Shown: in pieces, positions 43,990 to 52,235 of the stretch
Layout: every line of letters starts with the position of its first letter
Position numbering within the stretch: position 1 is the first letter of the stretch
Assembly: GCF_000238295.3 (NCBI RefSeq)
Contig: NZ_AHCD03000020.1
Span: 510,147 to 574,146 of the forward strand
Length of the DNA: 64,000 bases
Reading direction: 5' to 3'
From: Pseudoalteromonas rubra
GTDB taxonomy: Bacteria > Pseudomonadota > Gammaproteobacteria > Enterobacterales > Alteromonadaceae
Notes under the pieces: generated by a model
Seen by the model: only the letters and a program-made list of their open reading frames with translations
What the model was told of the DNA's origin: nothing
The model's database searches: none
Made by a program: the position numbers and the translations under genes

Positions 43990-44307
43990 CTAGTCAGAAT
44001 AAACGGCGGCAATTTTTACCCAGGCTCCGCCCGCTGTGCATCCCGATATTGAGAGTGCGACATTCGTTTTAGATGCATGTGCAGCAAGCAGGGTGGACTT
44101 AAGAATTGGATCTGCCGATACATTACCTGCCCAGCCATTAAATCCAGGGCATTCCTGTTTGGCAGAATCATTGTAGTTTTTGTCTAGTCTTACGGCAATG
44201 CTGCCTGTTTCACTGGCAAAAAGTTTGATGATTTTGCCGCTCATTTCGAAACTAGCCAACGCTGAGCCTGAGAAGAGTAAAGCGGCAATGGGTAAAAGTG
44301 TTCTCAT
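43990..44307 (-). CDS. Small secreted protein, unknown function
   Basis: A 105-aa exported protein from ATG 44307: MRTLLPIAALLFSGSALASFEMSG is a signal peptide ending ALA. The mature part has two cysteines (QECPGF, SGCTAGG) that could form a disulfide. I chose this start because GGGAG lies upstream; a longer frame to 44421 has no ribosome-binding site. Family not recognised. Confidence 0.7.
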   Translation of the reverse strand: MRTLLPIAALLFSGSALASFEMSGKIIKLFASETGSIAVRLDKNYNDSAKQECPGFNGWAGNVSADPILKSTLLAAHASKTNVALSISGCTAGGAWVKIAAVYSD

Positions 44308-44484
44308 GGTAATACTCCCAAATTGTGGTTGTGTTTGTTCCTTACACGGGGATAGTAACAGCGCGAGTATTAGTACGCAATGGATGGTGTCTGGGTCGCA
44401 GACTCGTTTAGCGTTACACAAAAAGTTATGGCAACGAGCAGGCTGTCAGGGTGTGCCTTTGGCACACCAGGTAATGGAAGGGGG

Positions 44485-45213
44485 TTACATTGTTTTTGCT
44501 GTCAGAAGTGCCAGTTGGATCATCTCTTCGAAGGAAGATTGCCTGGCGTCACTGCTCAGGTGTGTGTCCAGGGTAATGTGGTCTGCCACCGTTAAAATGG
44601 TCAGTGCCCTGGCACCATATTGCGCGGCGACACCATATAATCCGGCCGCTTCCATTTCTACGCCCAGGATCCCCATGTTATCCATCAGCTCAAACATGTC
44701 TGGCTGTGGCGTATAAAACAGGTCGGATGAAAAAACATTGCCAACCTGTACTTTTAGCGTCAGTGCTGAGGCGCTGTGGACACAGGCGTTGAGCAGGCTG
44801 AAGTCGGCAATGGCCGCAAAGTCATGATCCTTAAAGCGTATCCGGTTCACCTTTGAGTCGGTACAGGCACCCATAGCAACAATAATATCGCGCAGTTGCA
44901 CGTGTTTGGAAACTGCCCCGCAGCTGCCCACACGGATCAGGTTTTTCACCTTGTATTCTGTGATTAACTCTTTGGCATAAATAGAGCAGCTGGGGATCCC
45001 CATGCCAGTGCCCATCACCGAGAGTCTGCGGCCCTGAAAAAAACCAGTGTAACCCAGCATATTGCGCACCGTATTGACGACAGTAACATCATCCAGAAAG
45101 TGCTCAGCAATGAACCTGGCGCGCAGTGGATCGCCCGGCAGCAATACTGTGTCTGCAAATGCATCGTCAGGCGCATTAATGTGAACCGTACCATGCGGGT
45201 TAGTGTGCATCAT
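44485..45213 (-). CDS. deoD: Purine nucleoside phosphorylase DeoD
   Basis: A 242-aa hexameric-type purine nucleoside phosphorylase, cleaving purine (deoxy)nucleosides with phosphate. It has LLPGDPLRARFIAE, the phosphate loop VGSCGAVSKHV, GVEMEAAGLYGVAA, and the catalytic aspartate in TVADHI. GGGAGG lies 7 bp before the ATG, and the start overlaps the deoC stop (ATGA), so the pair forms a deoxynucleoside catabolic operon feeding glyceraldehyde 3-phosphate and acetaldehyde. Confidence 0.95.
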   Translation of the reverse strand: MMHTNPHGTVHINAPDDAFADTVLLPGDPLRARFIAEHFLDDVTVVNTVRNMLGYTGFFQGRRLSVMGTGMGIPSCSIYAKELITEYKVKNLIRVGSCGAVSKHVQLRDIIVAMGACTDSKVNRIRFKDHDFAAIADFSLLNACVHSASALTLKVQVGNVFSSDLFYTPQPDMFELMDNMGILGVEMEAAGLYGVAAQYGARALTILTVADHITLDTHLSSDARQSSFEEMIQLALLTAKTM

Positions 45214-45977
45214 CAGTAACCTCCCTTGTCTTCGCAGGGCGCACCTGTCAGGGTTGAGCGTACATCATTGAGCAAGCCAGAAGCGCCAAATCGGAAGTGC
45301 TGCTTGTTCACCCAGTCCGGGCCCATAATTTGCCTGGCTAGAATCAGATAAGCTTGAGCATCGGCAACTGTGCGTACGCCCCCGGCGGCTTTAAAGCCGA
45401 CTTCTTTGCCACTATTCTTGATGACATTGAGCATCACCTGCGCGGCCTCTAAGGTGGCATTCACGGCAACTTTGCCGGTACTGGTTTTAATAAAGTCAGC
45501 CCCGGCATTGATGGCGATGCGCGATGCCTGTTCAATCAAGTGTGACGTTGGCAGCATACCGGACTCAATAATGACTTTGAGTTGCACGTGTGTCCCACAA
45601 GCCTGCTTGCATTGCTCTATAAGCTGATGGCCGATGTCGGCGTTTCCAGCTACCAGGGCGGAGTAGGGAAAGACGACATCCACTTCATCGGCGCCAAGTG
45701 CAACGGCTGTGCGGGTTTCTTCAACCGCATTGGCGATGTTGTCGCCGCCGTGCGGAAAATTCGTGACGGTAGCAATACGGATCCCGGTAGCCAGATGTTG
45801 TCTGGCCAGCGCGATATGCTGAGGGTAAATACAAATCGCAGCCACATTGCCCACTGCTGAGCTGGCCTGCAGGCAAAGCTGGATGATATCTTGGTCGCAT
45901 TCTGTGCCAGTCAGGCTGGTCAAATCCATACAATCCAGTGCCAGTTGCGCGGCTTCTTTGCGTGTTATTGAAGACAT
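45213..45977 (-). CDS. deoC: Deoxyribose-phosphate aldolase DeoC
   Basis: A 254-aa aldolase that splits 2-deoxyribose 5-phosphate. The Schiff-base lysine is in DFIKTSTGKVAVNATLEAA, and a second conserved lysine in KEVGFKAAGGVRT. N-terminus MSSITRKEAAQLALDCMDLT with GGAGTTTCCT upstream fixes the start at 45977. An in-frame extension to 46127 lacks family similarity. First gene of the deoC-deoD operon. Confidence 0.95.
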   Translation of the reverse strand: MSSITRKEAAQLALDCMDLTSLTGTECDQDIIQLCLQASSAVGNVAAICIYPQHIALARQHLATGIRIATVTNFPHGGDNIANAVEETRTAVALGADEVDVVFPYSALVAGNADIGHQLIEQCKQACGTHVQLKVIIESGMLPTSHLIEQASRIAINAGADFIKTSTGKVAVNATLEAAQVMLNVIKNSGKEVGFKAAGGVRTVADAQAYLILARQIMGPDWVNKQHFRFGASGLLNDVRSTLTGAPCEDKGGY

Positions 45978-46256
45978 AGGAAACTCCTGATGTGCTGCCT
46001 CTGTGCTCGGGCAGCTTAGAACCACTAAACCGAAAGGCGAGGGGAGGACATTCGTTGGGCCTTGGTCACTCGCACTTTGGGTAATCGAGTGGACTTGGTT
46101 CCGTGAAGACGCATCCCGGCGGGACACGTTAATTCCATTTAATCACCGCTGTATTGTCTGTGAGTTGGTTTATATTTACCAGTCTAAAGGCACCTTTTTA
46201 TGACGTGGCGCAATGATTGACATGTTCGGAGCAGTCTGTGTTTGGCAGGCAGGAAA
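45978..46256. other. Leader/promoter region of deoC
   Basis: About 280 bp before deoC on the minus strand. The proximal 150 bp is unusually GC-rich and can form small hairpins (CTGCC/GGCAG, and CACTCG/CGAGTG), so it may be a structured leader. I recognise no known riboswitch or CRP/CytR pattern. The distal part toward the dxs terminator is AT-richer and is the likely promoter area. Confidence 0.4.
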
Positions 46257-46262
46257 TAAAAA

Positions 46263-46284
46263 AGCCACTGTGATGACAGTGGCT
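46263..46284 (-). terminator. Rho-independent terminator after dxs
   Basis: Stem AGCCACTGT / ACAGTGGCT with loop GATG, flanked by A-runs at 46257-46262 that form a T-run on the minus strand, 22 bp past the dxs stop. Confidence 0.92.
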
Positions 46285-46305
46285 CAATATTAGGTGGTAC
46301 AGCGG

Positions 46306-48210
46306 TTACAGGACGGCTTGTATCCGTTTTTGGATCCCGTCTGCATCCAGGCCCATTTCGGTGTGCATCTGGTCTTGTGTACCATGCTTGATGAACTCAT
46401 CCGGAATACCGAGGTGCAAAATGGGTTTGAGGATCTGCGCAGCGGCCAGGTGCTCGCTGACCGCACTGCCTGCACCGCCTGCGATGGCATTGTCTTCCAA
46501 TGTCACCAGCAGGTCATGCTCGGCTGCGAGCTTAGTAACCATTTCGCTATCAAGTGGCTTCACAAAGCGCATATCAACTAAAGTTGCATCCAGCGCTTCT
46601 GCGACCGGCTTTGCATTGTGCAGTAAGGTACCAAAGTTAAGAATGGCGACTTTTTTGCCGGAGCGCAGCAGGTTAGCTTTGCCCACCTCCAGCTCAGTCA
46701 TCTGTGCTTCAATCTCTGCTTCACCTACTGAGCCTCGCGGGTAGCGTACGGCGGCAGGTTGCTGTAGACGATGACCGGTGTAGAGCATCTGGCGACATTC
46801 ATTCAGGTCGCTGGGAGCCATAATCACCATGTTGGGAATACAACGCATAAAGCTCAGATCGTAAGCCCCCTGGTGAGTTTCGCCATCTGCGCCAACAATG
46901 CCGGCACGGTCAATGGCAAACAACACTGGCAGATTTTGCAATGCCACATCGTGGATCAGCTGATCGTAACCCCGTTGCAAAAAGCTGGAGTAGATGGCCA
47001 CGACCGGGTTGAGACCTTCACAGGCAAATCCGGCGCCTAAGGTGACGGCATGTTGCTCTGCAATGGCCACATCAAAGTACTGACTTGGGTGCTCTTTAGA
47101 GAAGCGCACCATGCCTGAGCCTTCGCGCATGGCTGGCGTGATGGCCATCAGCTTATTGTCTTGTTCTGCCATGTCACATAACCAGTCACCAAATACTTTA
47201 GAAAATGTTGGTGCACCTGGTTTTGACTTAGGTTTGCTGTGAATGCTTGGGTCAAACTTAGGTACTGCGTGGTAACCAATAGGGTCGGCTTCAGCGGGTT
47301 GGTAGCCTTTGCCTTTTTGGGTCTTAACGTGCAGTAACTGAGGTCCTTTGAGGTTGCGCATGTTTCTGAGCGTATCTACCAGCATATTGACATCGTGGCC
47401 GTCGATTGGGCCAATGTAGTTAAAACCGAGTTCTTCAAAGAAGGTGCCCGGGATAACCATACCCTTAAGGTGTTCTTCAACCTTACTCGCCAGCTCTTTA
47501 ACAGGGGGGACACCTGAAAGCAGCTTTTTACCGCCTTCGCGGATATTGGTATAAAAGCTCCCTGATAAGATCCGTGCAAAGTGGTTATTCAGTGCGCCGA
47601 CGTTCTCGGAAATTGACATTTCATTGTCGTTGAGGATCACCAGCATATCTGATTTTACATCACCGGCATGGTTCATGGCTTCAAAAGCCATACCTGCGGT
47701 CATTGCACCATCACCTATAACAGCGACGACTTTACGCCCTTGCTGTTCCTTTTCAGCGGCAATTGCCATGGCCAGTGCAGCTGAGATAGAGGTACTGGAG
47801 TGGCCAACACTGAATGTATCGTACTCGCTCTCTTCACGGAATGGGAAGGGGTGCAGGCCGTCTTTTTGTCGTATGGTATGCATTTGATCGCGGCGACCCG
47901 TAAGTATTTTATGCGGATAGGCCTGATGGCCTACATCCCATACCAGACGGTCGGCTGGCGTATTGTACACATAATGCAGCGCCACCGTCAGCTCAACCGT
48001 GCCTAGGCCGGAGGCAAGGTGACCGCTACTTTGCGAGACCGAATTGAGCAGATAGTCACGTAGCTCATCGCTGAACTCGGTCAGTTTATGTTGTGGCAAA
48101 GTGCGCAGCTGCTCAGGCTGCTCTATCAATGCCAAAAGGGGATACTTGCTGTTATCAAGACTCATATTGATTACGTTATCCTGGGCAGAGTTCGCTGACT
48201 TGGTTGTCAT
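46306..48210 (-). CDS. dxs: 1-deoxy-D-xylulose-5-phosphate synthase
   Basis: A thiamine-diphosphate enzyme that condenses pyruvate and glyceraldehyde 3-phosphate, first step of the MEP isoprenoid pathway. The protein has VGHQAYPHKILTGRR, the thiamine motif GDGAMTAGMAFEAMNHAG, LNDNEMSISENVGALNNH, and DRAGIVGADGETHQGAYDLS. Here 634 aa from ATG 48210 (GGCGGATAACA upstream); the internal ATG at 48165 (MSLDNSKYPLL, 619 aa) fits the E. coli N-terminus better, and the true start may be either. Clustered with ispA and xseB, as in many gammaproteobacteria. Confidence 0.96.
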   Translation of the reverse strand: MTTKSANSAQDNVINMSLDNSKYPLLALIEQPEQLRTLPQHKLTEFSDELRDYLLNSVSQSSGHLASGLGTVELTVALHYVYNTPADRLVWDVGHQAYPHKILTGRRDQMHTIRQKDGLHPFPFREESEYDTFSVGHSSTSISAALAMAIAAEKEQQGRKVVAVIGDGAMTAGMAFEAMNHAGDVKSDMLVILNDNEMSISENVGALNNHFARILSGSFYTNIREGGKKLLSGVPPVKELASKVEEHLKGMVIPGTFFEELGFNYIGPIDGHDVNMLVDTLRNMRNLKGPQLLHVKTQKGKGYQPAEADPIGYHAVPKFDPSIHSKPKSKPGAPTFSKVFGDWLCDMAEQDNKLMAITPAMREGSGMVRFSKEHPSQYFDVAIAEQHAVTLGAGFACEGLNPVVAIYSSFLQRGYDQLIHDVALQNLPVLFAIDRAGIVGADGETHQGAYDLSFMRCIPNMVIMAPSDLNECRQMLYTGHRLQQPAAVRYPRGSVGEAEIEAQMTELEVGKANLLRSGKKVAILNFGTLLHNAKPVAEALDATLVDMRFVKPLDSEMVTKLAAEHDLLVTLEDNAIAGGAGSAVSEHLAAAQILKPILHLGIPDEFIKHGTQDQMHTEMGLDADGIQKRIQAVL

Positions 48211-48352
48211 TGTTATCCGCCATTAAATTTATAAATTCTGTGCTGGGTGCTCGGCGCTTTGTTCGGCGTGCAGTGTGCAATGCACCACAGTATAACTTAA
48301 CTAGTTATTAATTTAGCGACTTATCAGTTGATTGCTAGTCGGTTTTCAGCCA

Positions 48353-49240
48353 TTAGTGGTCTCTGGCAATAATATAATCTGCCAGCAAAGCCAGGGTTTG
48401 CGTGTCTGCATCAATTTGGTGCAGTGCCTGTTTTGCCTCTTCTACGAGTGCCTGTGCTTTTTGCTTGGCTCCTGATAATCCCAATAGTGCAGGATACGTA
48501 GATTTATTGTGTTCCAGATCAGACCCCTGAGGTTTGCCCAGCACCTCAGTGTTACCTTCTATGTCGAGAATGTCATCCTGAACCTGAAATGCCAGGCCAA
48601 TATTCTGACCATAGTCATGCAGTCGGGCAAGGGTGTGTGGCGACACATCAGGGGCACACAGCGCGCCGAGCTCAATGGCACAAGTCAGCAGCGCGCCTGT
48701 TTTTAAGCGGTGGATCCGCTCCAGCTCCGCCAAGCTCACTGACTTATCGGTTGCTGCCAAATCCAGTGCCTGACCACCGACCATACCTTGCAGGCCGGAT
48801 GCCTTTGCAAGCGTTTTGATCATCGCAATCTGATTTGCTGCCGGAACAGAGAACGTATGTGCAGATAACAGCTCAAAAGCCAGAGTTTGCAGCGCATCGC
48901 CAGCCAGAATTGCTTGTGCTTCATCAAAGGCAATGTGGCAAGTTGGTTTACCGCGGCGCAGGTCATCATCGTCCATAGCCGGGAGGTCATCATGAACCAA
49001 TGAATAACTGTGGATGCATTCGACGGCGGCTGCGGCGATATCGAGATCGCGAGGCGCGGCACCAAAGATTTGCCCGGTTGCATAGACCAAAAATGGGCGC
49101 AATCGCTTACCACCATTACTAATGCTGTAACGCGCTGCGGCAATGGCTGTGTCGTCACTGTCCAATTGCTGAGCAAAATACGCTGCTACAGTTTTTTCGA
49201 CCTGCGCTCTGGCATGAGCAAGTTGTGCTTGTAAATCCAA
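48353..49240 (-). CDS. ispA: Farnesyl diphosphate synthase
   Basis: A 295-aa prenyltransferase joining IPP units to make geranyl and farnesyl diphosphate. Both aspartate-rich motifs are intact: DDLPAMDDDD (Asp84 onward) and DDILD. NGGKRLRPFL holds substrate-binding arginines. It is 3 bp downstream of xseB and upstream of dxs, so the three are likely one unit. Confidence 0.95.
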   Translation of the reverse strand: MDLQAQLAHARAQVEKTVAAYFAQQLDSDDTAIAAARYSISNGGKRLRPFLVYATGQIFGAAPRDLDIAAAAVECIHSYSLVHDDLPAMDDDDLRRGKPTCHIAFDEAQAILAGDALQTLAFELLSAHTFSVPAANQIAMIKTLAKASGLQGMVGGQALDLAATDKSVSLAELERIHRLKTGALLTCAIELGALCAPDVSPHTLARLHDYGQNIGLAFQVQDDILDIEGNTEVLGKPQGSDLEHNKSTYPALLGLSGAKQKAQALVEEAKQALHQIDADTQTLALLADYIIARDH

Positions 49241-49243
49241 TGT

Positions 49244-49486
49244 TTATTCCAGCTCGTCCGTAAATTCATTTAGCGGGCTTTGCTCGTCATTACCGAGTAA
49301 AATCGCCACTTTCTGTTCTGCCTGTTGCAGCTTTTGCGAGGAAGCATTGGCCAGCTTTATCCCGCGTTCAAATTGCTTGAGCGACTGTTCGAGGCTGAGT
49401 TCGCCCCGTTCCATGCCCTGTACAATGCTTTCAAGCTCGTCAACAGCTTCTTCAAAGCTCATGTTTTCCGGTTTTTTTGTCGCCAT
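49244..49486 (-). CDS. xseB: Exodeoxyribonuclease VII small subunit
   Basis: An 80-aa protein: MATKKPENMSFEEAVDELESIVQGMERGELSLEQSLKQFERGIKLA is the XseB helical hairpin signature. XseB binds XseA (not in this window) to make the nuclease that degrades single-stranded DNA. Lies directly upstream of ispA. Confidence 0.95.
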   Translation of the reverse strand: MATKKPENMSFEEAVDELESIVQGMERGELSLEQSLKQFERGIKLANASSQKLQQAEQKVAILLGNDEQSPLNEFTDELE

Positions 49487-49643
49487 GTGCAGTATTCACT
49501 TTGAGCTAAATTAAAAAACGCCTAATTTTATGAGTATTACAGATTGAGGTCAAAGATCTCTCAGAATTTTTGCGTTATATAGTCAGAATGGCTCGCCATG
49601 GGTTTATGGATTCGCAATTTCAAGGCAATTTAATATAATTGAG

Positions 49644-49670
49644 TTAAGTTATTGCAAAACTGGCCGATAA
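49644..49670 (+). promoter_or_regulatory. Sigma-28 (FliA) promoter of pomAB
   Basis: TTAAGTTA, an 11-bp spacer, then GCCGATAA: the -10 matches the sigma-28 consensus GCCGATAA fully and the -35 matches TAAAGTTT at six of eight bases. It is 57 bp upstream of pomA and points at it. This puts the stator under the flagellar late-gene regulator. Confidence 0.8.
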
Positions 49671-49727
49671 CTCTGTCGATAATAATAACTGCGTGATAGA
49701 TAACGGGTAATTTCCTTTGGAGGGTGT

Positions 49728-50495
49728 GTGGATTTAGCAACCGTGATTGGTATCTTAGGGGCCATTGGCTTGATTGTGATGTCCATGGTACTTAGTAGTG
49801 ATGGCCAGGTCGCCATGTTTTACAACACTCCATCAGTGGTTATTGTATTTGGTGGCTCGATTTTTATCGTGCTGTCTAACTTCACCATGAGCCAGTTTTT
49901 TGGCATTGGTAAAGTGGCTGGTAAGGCCTTTATGTTTAAGCTGGAGACCCCAGAAGAGCTGATTGAGAAAGCGGTTGAGCTGGCAGATTCTGCGCGTAAA
50001 GGTGGCTTTCTGGCATTAGAAGAGGCCGAAATTCCCAATTCCTTTATGCGTAAAGGCGTTGACATGCTGGTGGATGGTCACGATGCGGATGTGGTCAGGG
50101 CAACCCTGCAAAAAGACATTGCGCTGACCTCGACGCGTCACGAAATGGGCGCTGGATTGTTTAAGTCTCTGGCGGACATTGCCCCCGCAATGGGGATGAT
50201 TGGTACCCTGATTGGTCTGGTAGCTATGCTATCAAATATGGATGATCCAAAAGCGATTGGGCCTGCGATGGCCGTTGCACTATTGACGACACTGTATGGT
50301 GCGTTCCTGGCTAACGTTGTGGCTATTCCAATTCAGGTAAAATTGGAACTGCGTAAAGATGAGGAAGAACGTAATCAACGTTTAATCCTGGATGCCATTT
50401 TGGGGATTCAGGACGGTCAGAACCCGAAAGTGATAGAAGGTATCCTGAAAAACTACCTGCCTGAGTCCAAGCGCGGTGGTGAGGCTGAGGAGTAG
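49728..50495 (+). CDS. pomA: Flagellar motor stator protein PomA
   Basis: A 255-aa stator subunit A with four membrane helices. Na+-type PomA is supported by MDLATVIGILGAIGLI, the segment IAPAMGMIGTLIGLVAMLSNMDDP with the conserved proline, and the acidic/basic cytoplasmic loop (ESLEEAE-like ALEEAEIPNSFMRKG). Start is GTG 49728 with GGAGGG upstream. It forms the stator ion channel with PomB, whose gene starts 2 bp after its stop. Confidence 0.93.
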   Translation: MDLATVIGILGAIGLIVMSMVLSSDGQVAMFYNTPSVVIVFGGSIFIVLSNFTMSQFFGIGKVAGKAFMFKLETPEELIEKAVELADSARKGGFLALEEAEIPNSFMRKGVDMLVDGHDADVVRATLQKDIALTSTRHEMGAGLFKSLADIAPAMGMIGTLIGLVAMLSNMDDPKAIGPAMAVALLTTLYGAFLANVVAIPIQVKLELRKDEEERNQRLILDAILGIQDGQNPKVIEGILKNYLPESKRGGEAEE

Positions 50496-50497
50496 TT

Positions 50498-51430
50498 ATG
50501 TCAGACGAGAACGAATGCAAATGTCCTCCCCCGGGCCTGCCTGCCTGGATGGGGACTTTTGCTGATCTGATGTCACTGCTGATGTGTTTCTTCGTTCTGC
50601 TGCTGGCGTTTTCGGAAATGGATGTACTCAAATTTAAGCAGATTGCGGGCTCGATGAAGTTTGCATTCGGTGTGCAAAACAAGATTGAGGTAAAAGATAT
50701 TCCCAAAGGCACCAGTGTGATTGCCATGGAATTCACACCCGGTAAGCCTGAGCCCACTCCCATAGAAACCATTCAGCAACAGACCGTTGAAATGACCCAG
50801 CAAATGCTGGAGTTTCAGGCGGGTGACGAAAGCTCCGCAGGTGGACGACAAGAGCAGCGCGGTAACAAACGCGGTGGCGAATCTTCCAGCACAGCACAAG
50901 AGCAGTCGATGACGCAGGCCATTGCAGCAGCGGAGCAGGAACAGGTTAATGAGCTGGTGAAGAAAATCGCCCAGCAGCTTGAAAAACAAATCATGGATGG
51001 TGCGATTGAACTGGAGTCATTGGGGCAGCAAATTATTATTCGGATCCAGGAGAATGGCTCTTTTCCTTCTGGTAGCGCATTCTTGCAACCTAAGTTTAAA
51101 CCGGTGATCCAGGATATTGCCGAGTTACTCAAAGATGTGCCTGGCGAAATAACGGTGTCCGGGCATACGGATGACTTCCAGTTTTCGAATGAGCTATATA
51201 GTAATAACTGGGATTTGTCAGCGACTCGGGCGGTTGCAGTCGCGTCAGAAATGCAGACGGTCACTGGATTTGACAAAAATCGTATGGTGGTAGTTGGGCA
51301 TGCGGATACACGGCCTCTGGTGCCAAATGAGACTGATGAAGACCGTCGTCGCAACCGGCGTGTCGAAATATCTATTATGCAAGGTAAGGCTAAAGAATCT
51401 GAGCCAATTAATGTACGCGAAAGCAATTAG
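50498..51430 (+). CDS. pomB: Flagellar motor stator protein PomB
   Basis: A 310-aa stator subunit B: a single N-terminal helix with the ion-carrying Asp23 (GTFADLMSLLMCFFVLLLAF), a linker, and a C-terminal OmpA/MotB peptidoglycan-binding domain (TVSGHTDD, LSATRAVAVASEM, GHADTRP, NRRVEI). The sequence around Asp23 is PomB-like (sodium), which matches the sodium-pumping Nqr chemistry of the organism. Together with PomA it powers flagellar rotation. Confidence 0.93.
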   Translation: MSDENECKCPPPGLPAWMGTFADLMSLLMCFFVLLLAFSEMDVLKFKQIAGSMKFAFGVQNKIEVKDIPKGTSVIAMEFTPGKPEPTPIETIQQQTVEMTQQMLEFQAGDESSAGGRQEQRGNKRGGESSSTAQEQSMTQAIAAAEQEQVNELVKKIAQQLEKQIMDGAIELESLGQQIIIRIQENGSFPSGSAFLQPKFKPVIQDIAELLKDVPGEITVSGHTDDFQFSNELYSNNWDLSATRAVAVASEMQTVTGFDKNRMVVVGHADTRPLVPNETDEDRRRNRRVEISIMQGKAKESEPINVRESN

Positions 51431-51504
51431 AGGTATTGCGTGGTACCGATTCTTGGGCTACGCTAGGCCACGGACTTTATCTTACAATGTTAATGGAGAA
51501 AACA

Positions 51505-51576
51505 ATGCTTAATAAATACGCTTATATGCCCGGTTCAAATGGTGGTGGTGCTGATGGCGATGAAAAGCCAGAGTAA
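51505..51576 (+). CDS. Very short peptide gene (23 aa)
   Basis: MLNKYAYMPGSNGGGADGDE followed by KPE and a stop. A clear ribosome-binding site (GGAG, 9 bp before ATG) supports translation. The peptide has a hydrophobic/aromatic start, a PGSNGGG turn and an acidic end; no homology is known to me. It is 17 bp before a membrane-protein gene, and they may be one unit. It could be a leader peptide, a signalling peptide or a chance ORF. Confidence 0.55.
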   Translation: MLNKYAYMPGSNGGGADGDEKPE

Positions 51577-51593
51577 CCACTTAATTCGTTTCC

Positions 51594-52118
51594 ATGACTC
51601 AGATCGATATTAACGGCGCGAACATAACGCCGATCCTTCATGCCATATTTGATAGCCAAATGGTACTAGTTTCTATTGCCGTGGTGCTGTTCTTTTTTCT
51701 GAAGGATAAGCAGGCACTCAGATATGCTTTACTGTGCCTTGCATTTTTCATTAACGGCTATCTGACATACGATCTGATCATGGAGTACGATACAAACAAA
51801 GTGTATCGATATATTTATTGGGCTGCCACGGATATCCTTTTCATAGCCATAGTTGCTTACTGGGCACTCAAAGATAAAATGTATATGTGGCAGAGCATTA
51901 TCTGCCAGCTTGTGGTGATCCCTGCCCCTTTATTACAGTTATTCCGCTTGGTTGACTGGCATCTGATGGACTTGAGTTATTCAGGTTACCTATACAGAAC
52001 CATATTGCCTTTAGTCAATTACGCCACCGTATTTTTGTGCTTTGCTCCCTTGATTTACGTATTTGGCCGCAAAGCGAAAGACAGCCCGCCTCCGCAAACC
52101 AATCAAGATTTAGGGTAA
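51594..52118 (+). CDS. Multi-spanning membrane protein, unknown function
   Basis: A 174-aa protein with about five or six hydrophobic helices starting near residues 20, 42, 75, 100 and 138. No motif is recognised. It starts MTQIDINGANITPILHAIF. The stop codon overlaps the first base of the 72-bp repeat element that follows. Pairing with the 23-aa peptide is suggested by closeness only. Confidence 0.72.
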   Translation: MTQIDINGANITPILHAIFDSQMVLVSIAVVLFFFLKDKQALRYALLCLAFFINGYLTYDLIMEYDTNKVYRYIYWAATDILFIAIVAYWALKDKMYMWQSIICQLVVIPAPLLQLFRLVDWHLMDLSYSGYLYRTILPLVNYATVFLCFAPLIYVFGRKAKDSPPPQTNQDLG

Positions 52119-52189
52119 TACCAATTTCACTTAATACCTGTTCTATTTTCTCGCCTCAAAATAGCTCACTTAATTAAGCAAATTGGTAT
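52118..52189 (-). repeat. MITE-like repeat, short copy (72 bp)
   Basis: Ends ATACCAATTT and AAATTGGTAT. Its reverse complement matches the left 45 bp and right 27 bp of the 173-bp element at 10144-10316, with about 100 internal bases missing, so it is a deletion derivative. It can fold on itself by the inverted ends. No coding capacity. Confidence 0.75.
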
Positions 52190-52235
52190 AAAGAGGTTTC
52201 TTTCTTCTGGTCCCACCGCTGGCAGGACCTGTTCA

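Noticed and set aside
45978..46127. In-frame N-terminal extension of DeoC.
   Set aside because: It has no family similarity, while a good ribosome-binding site and the family start are at 45977.
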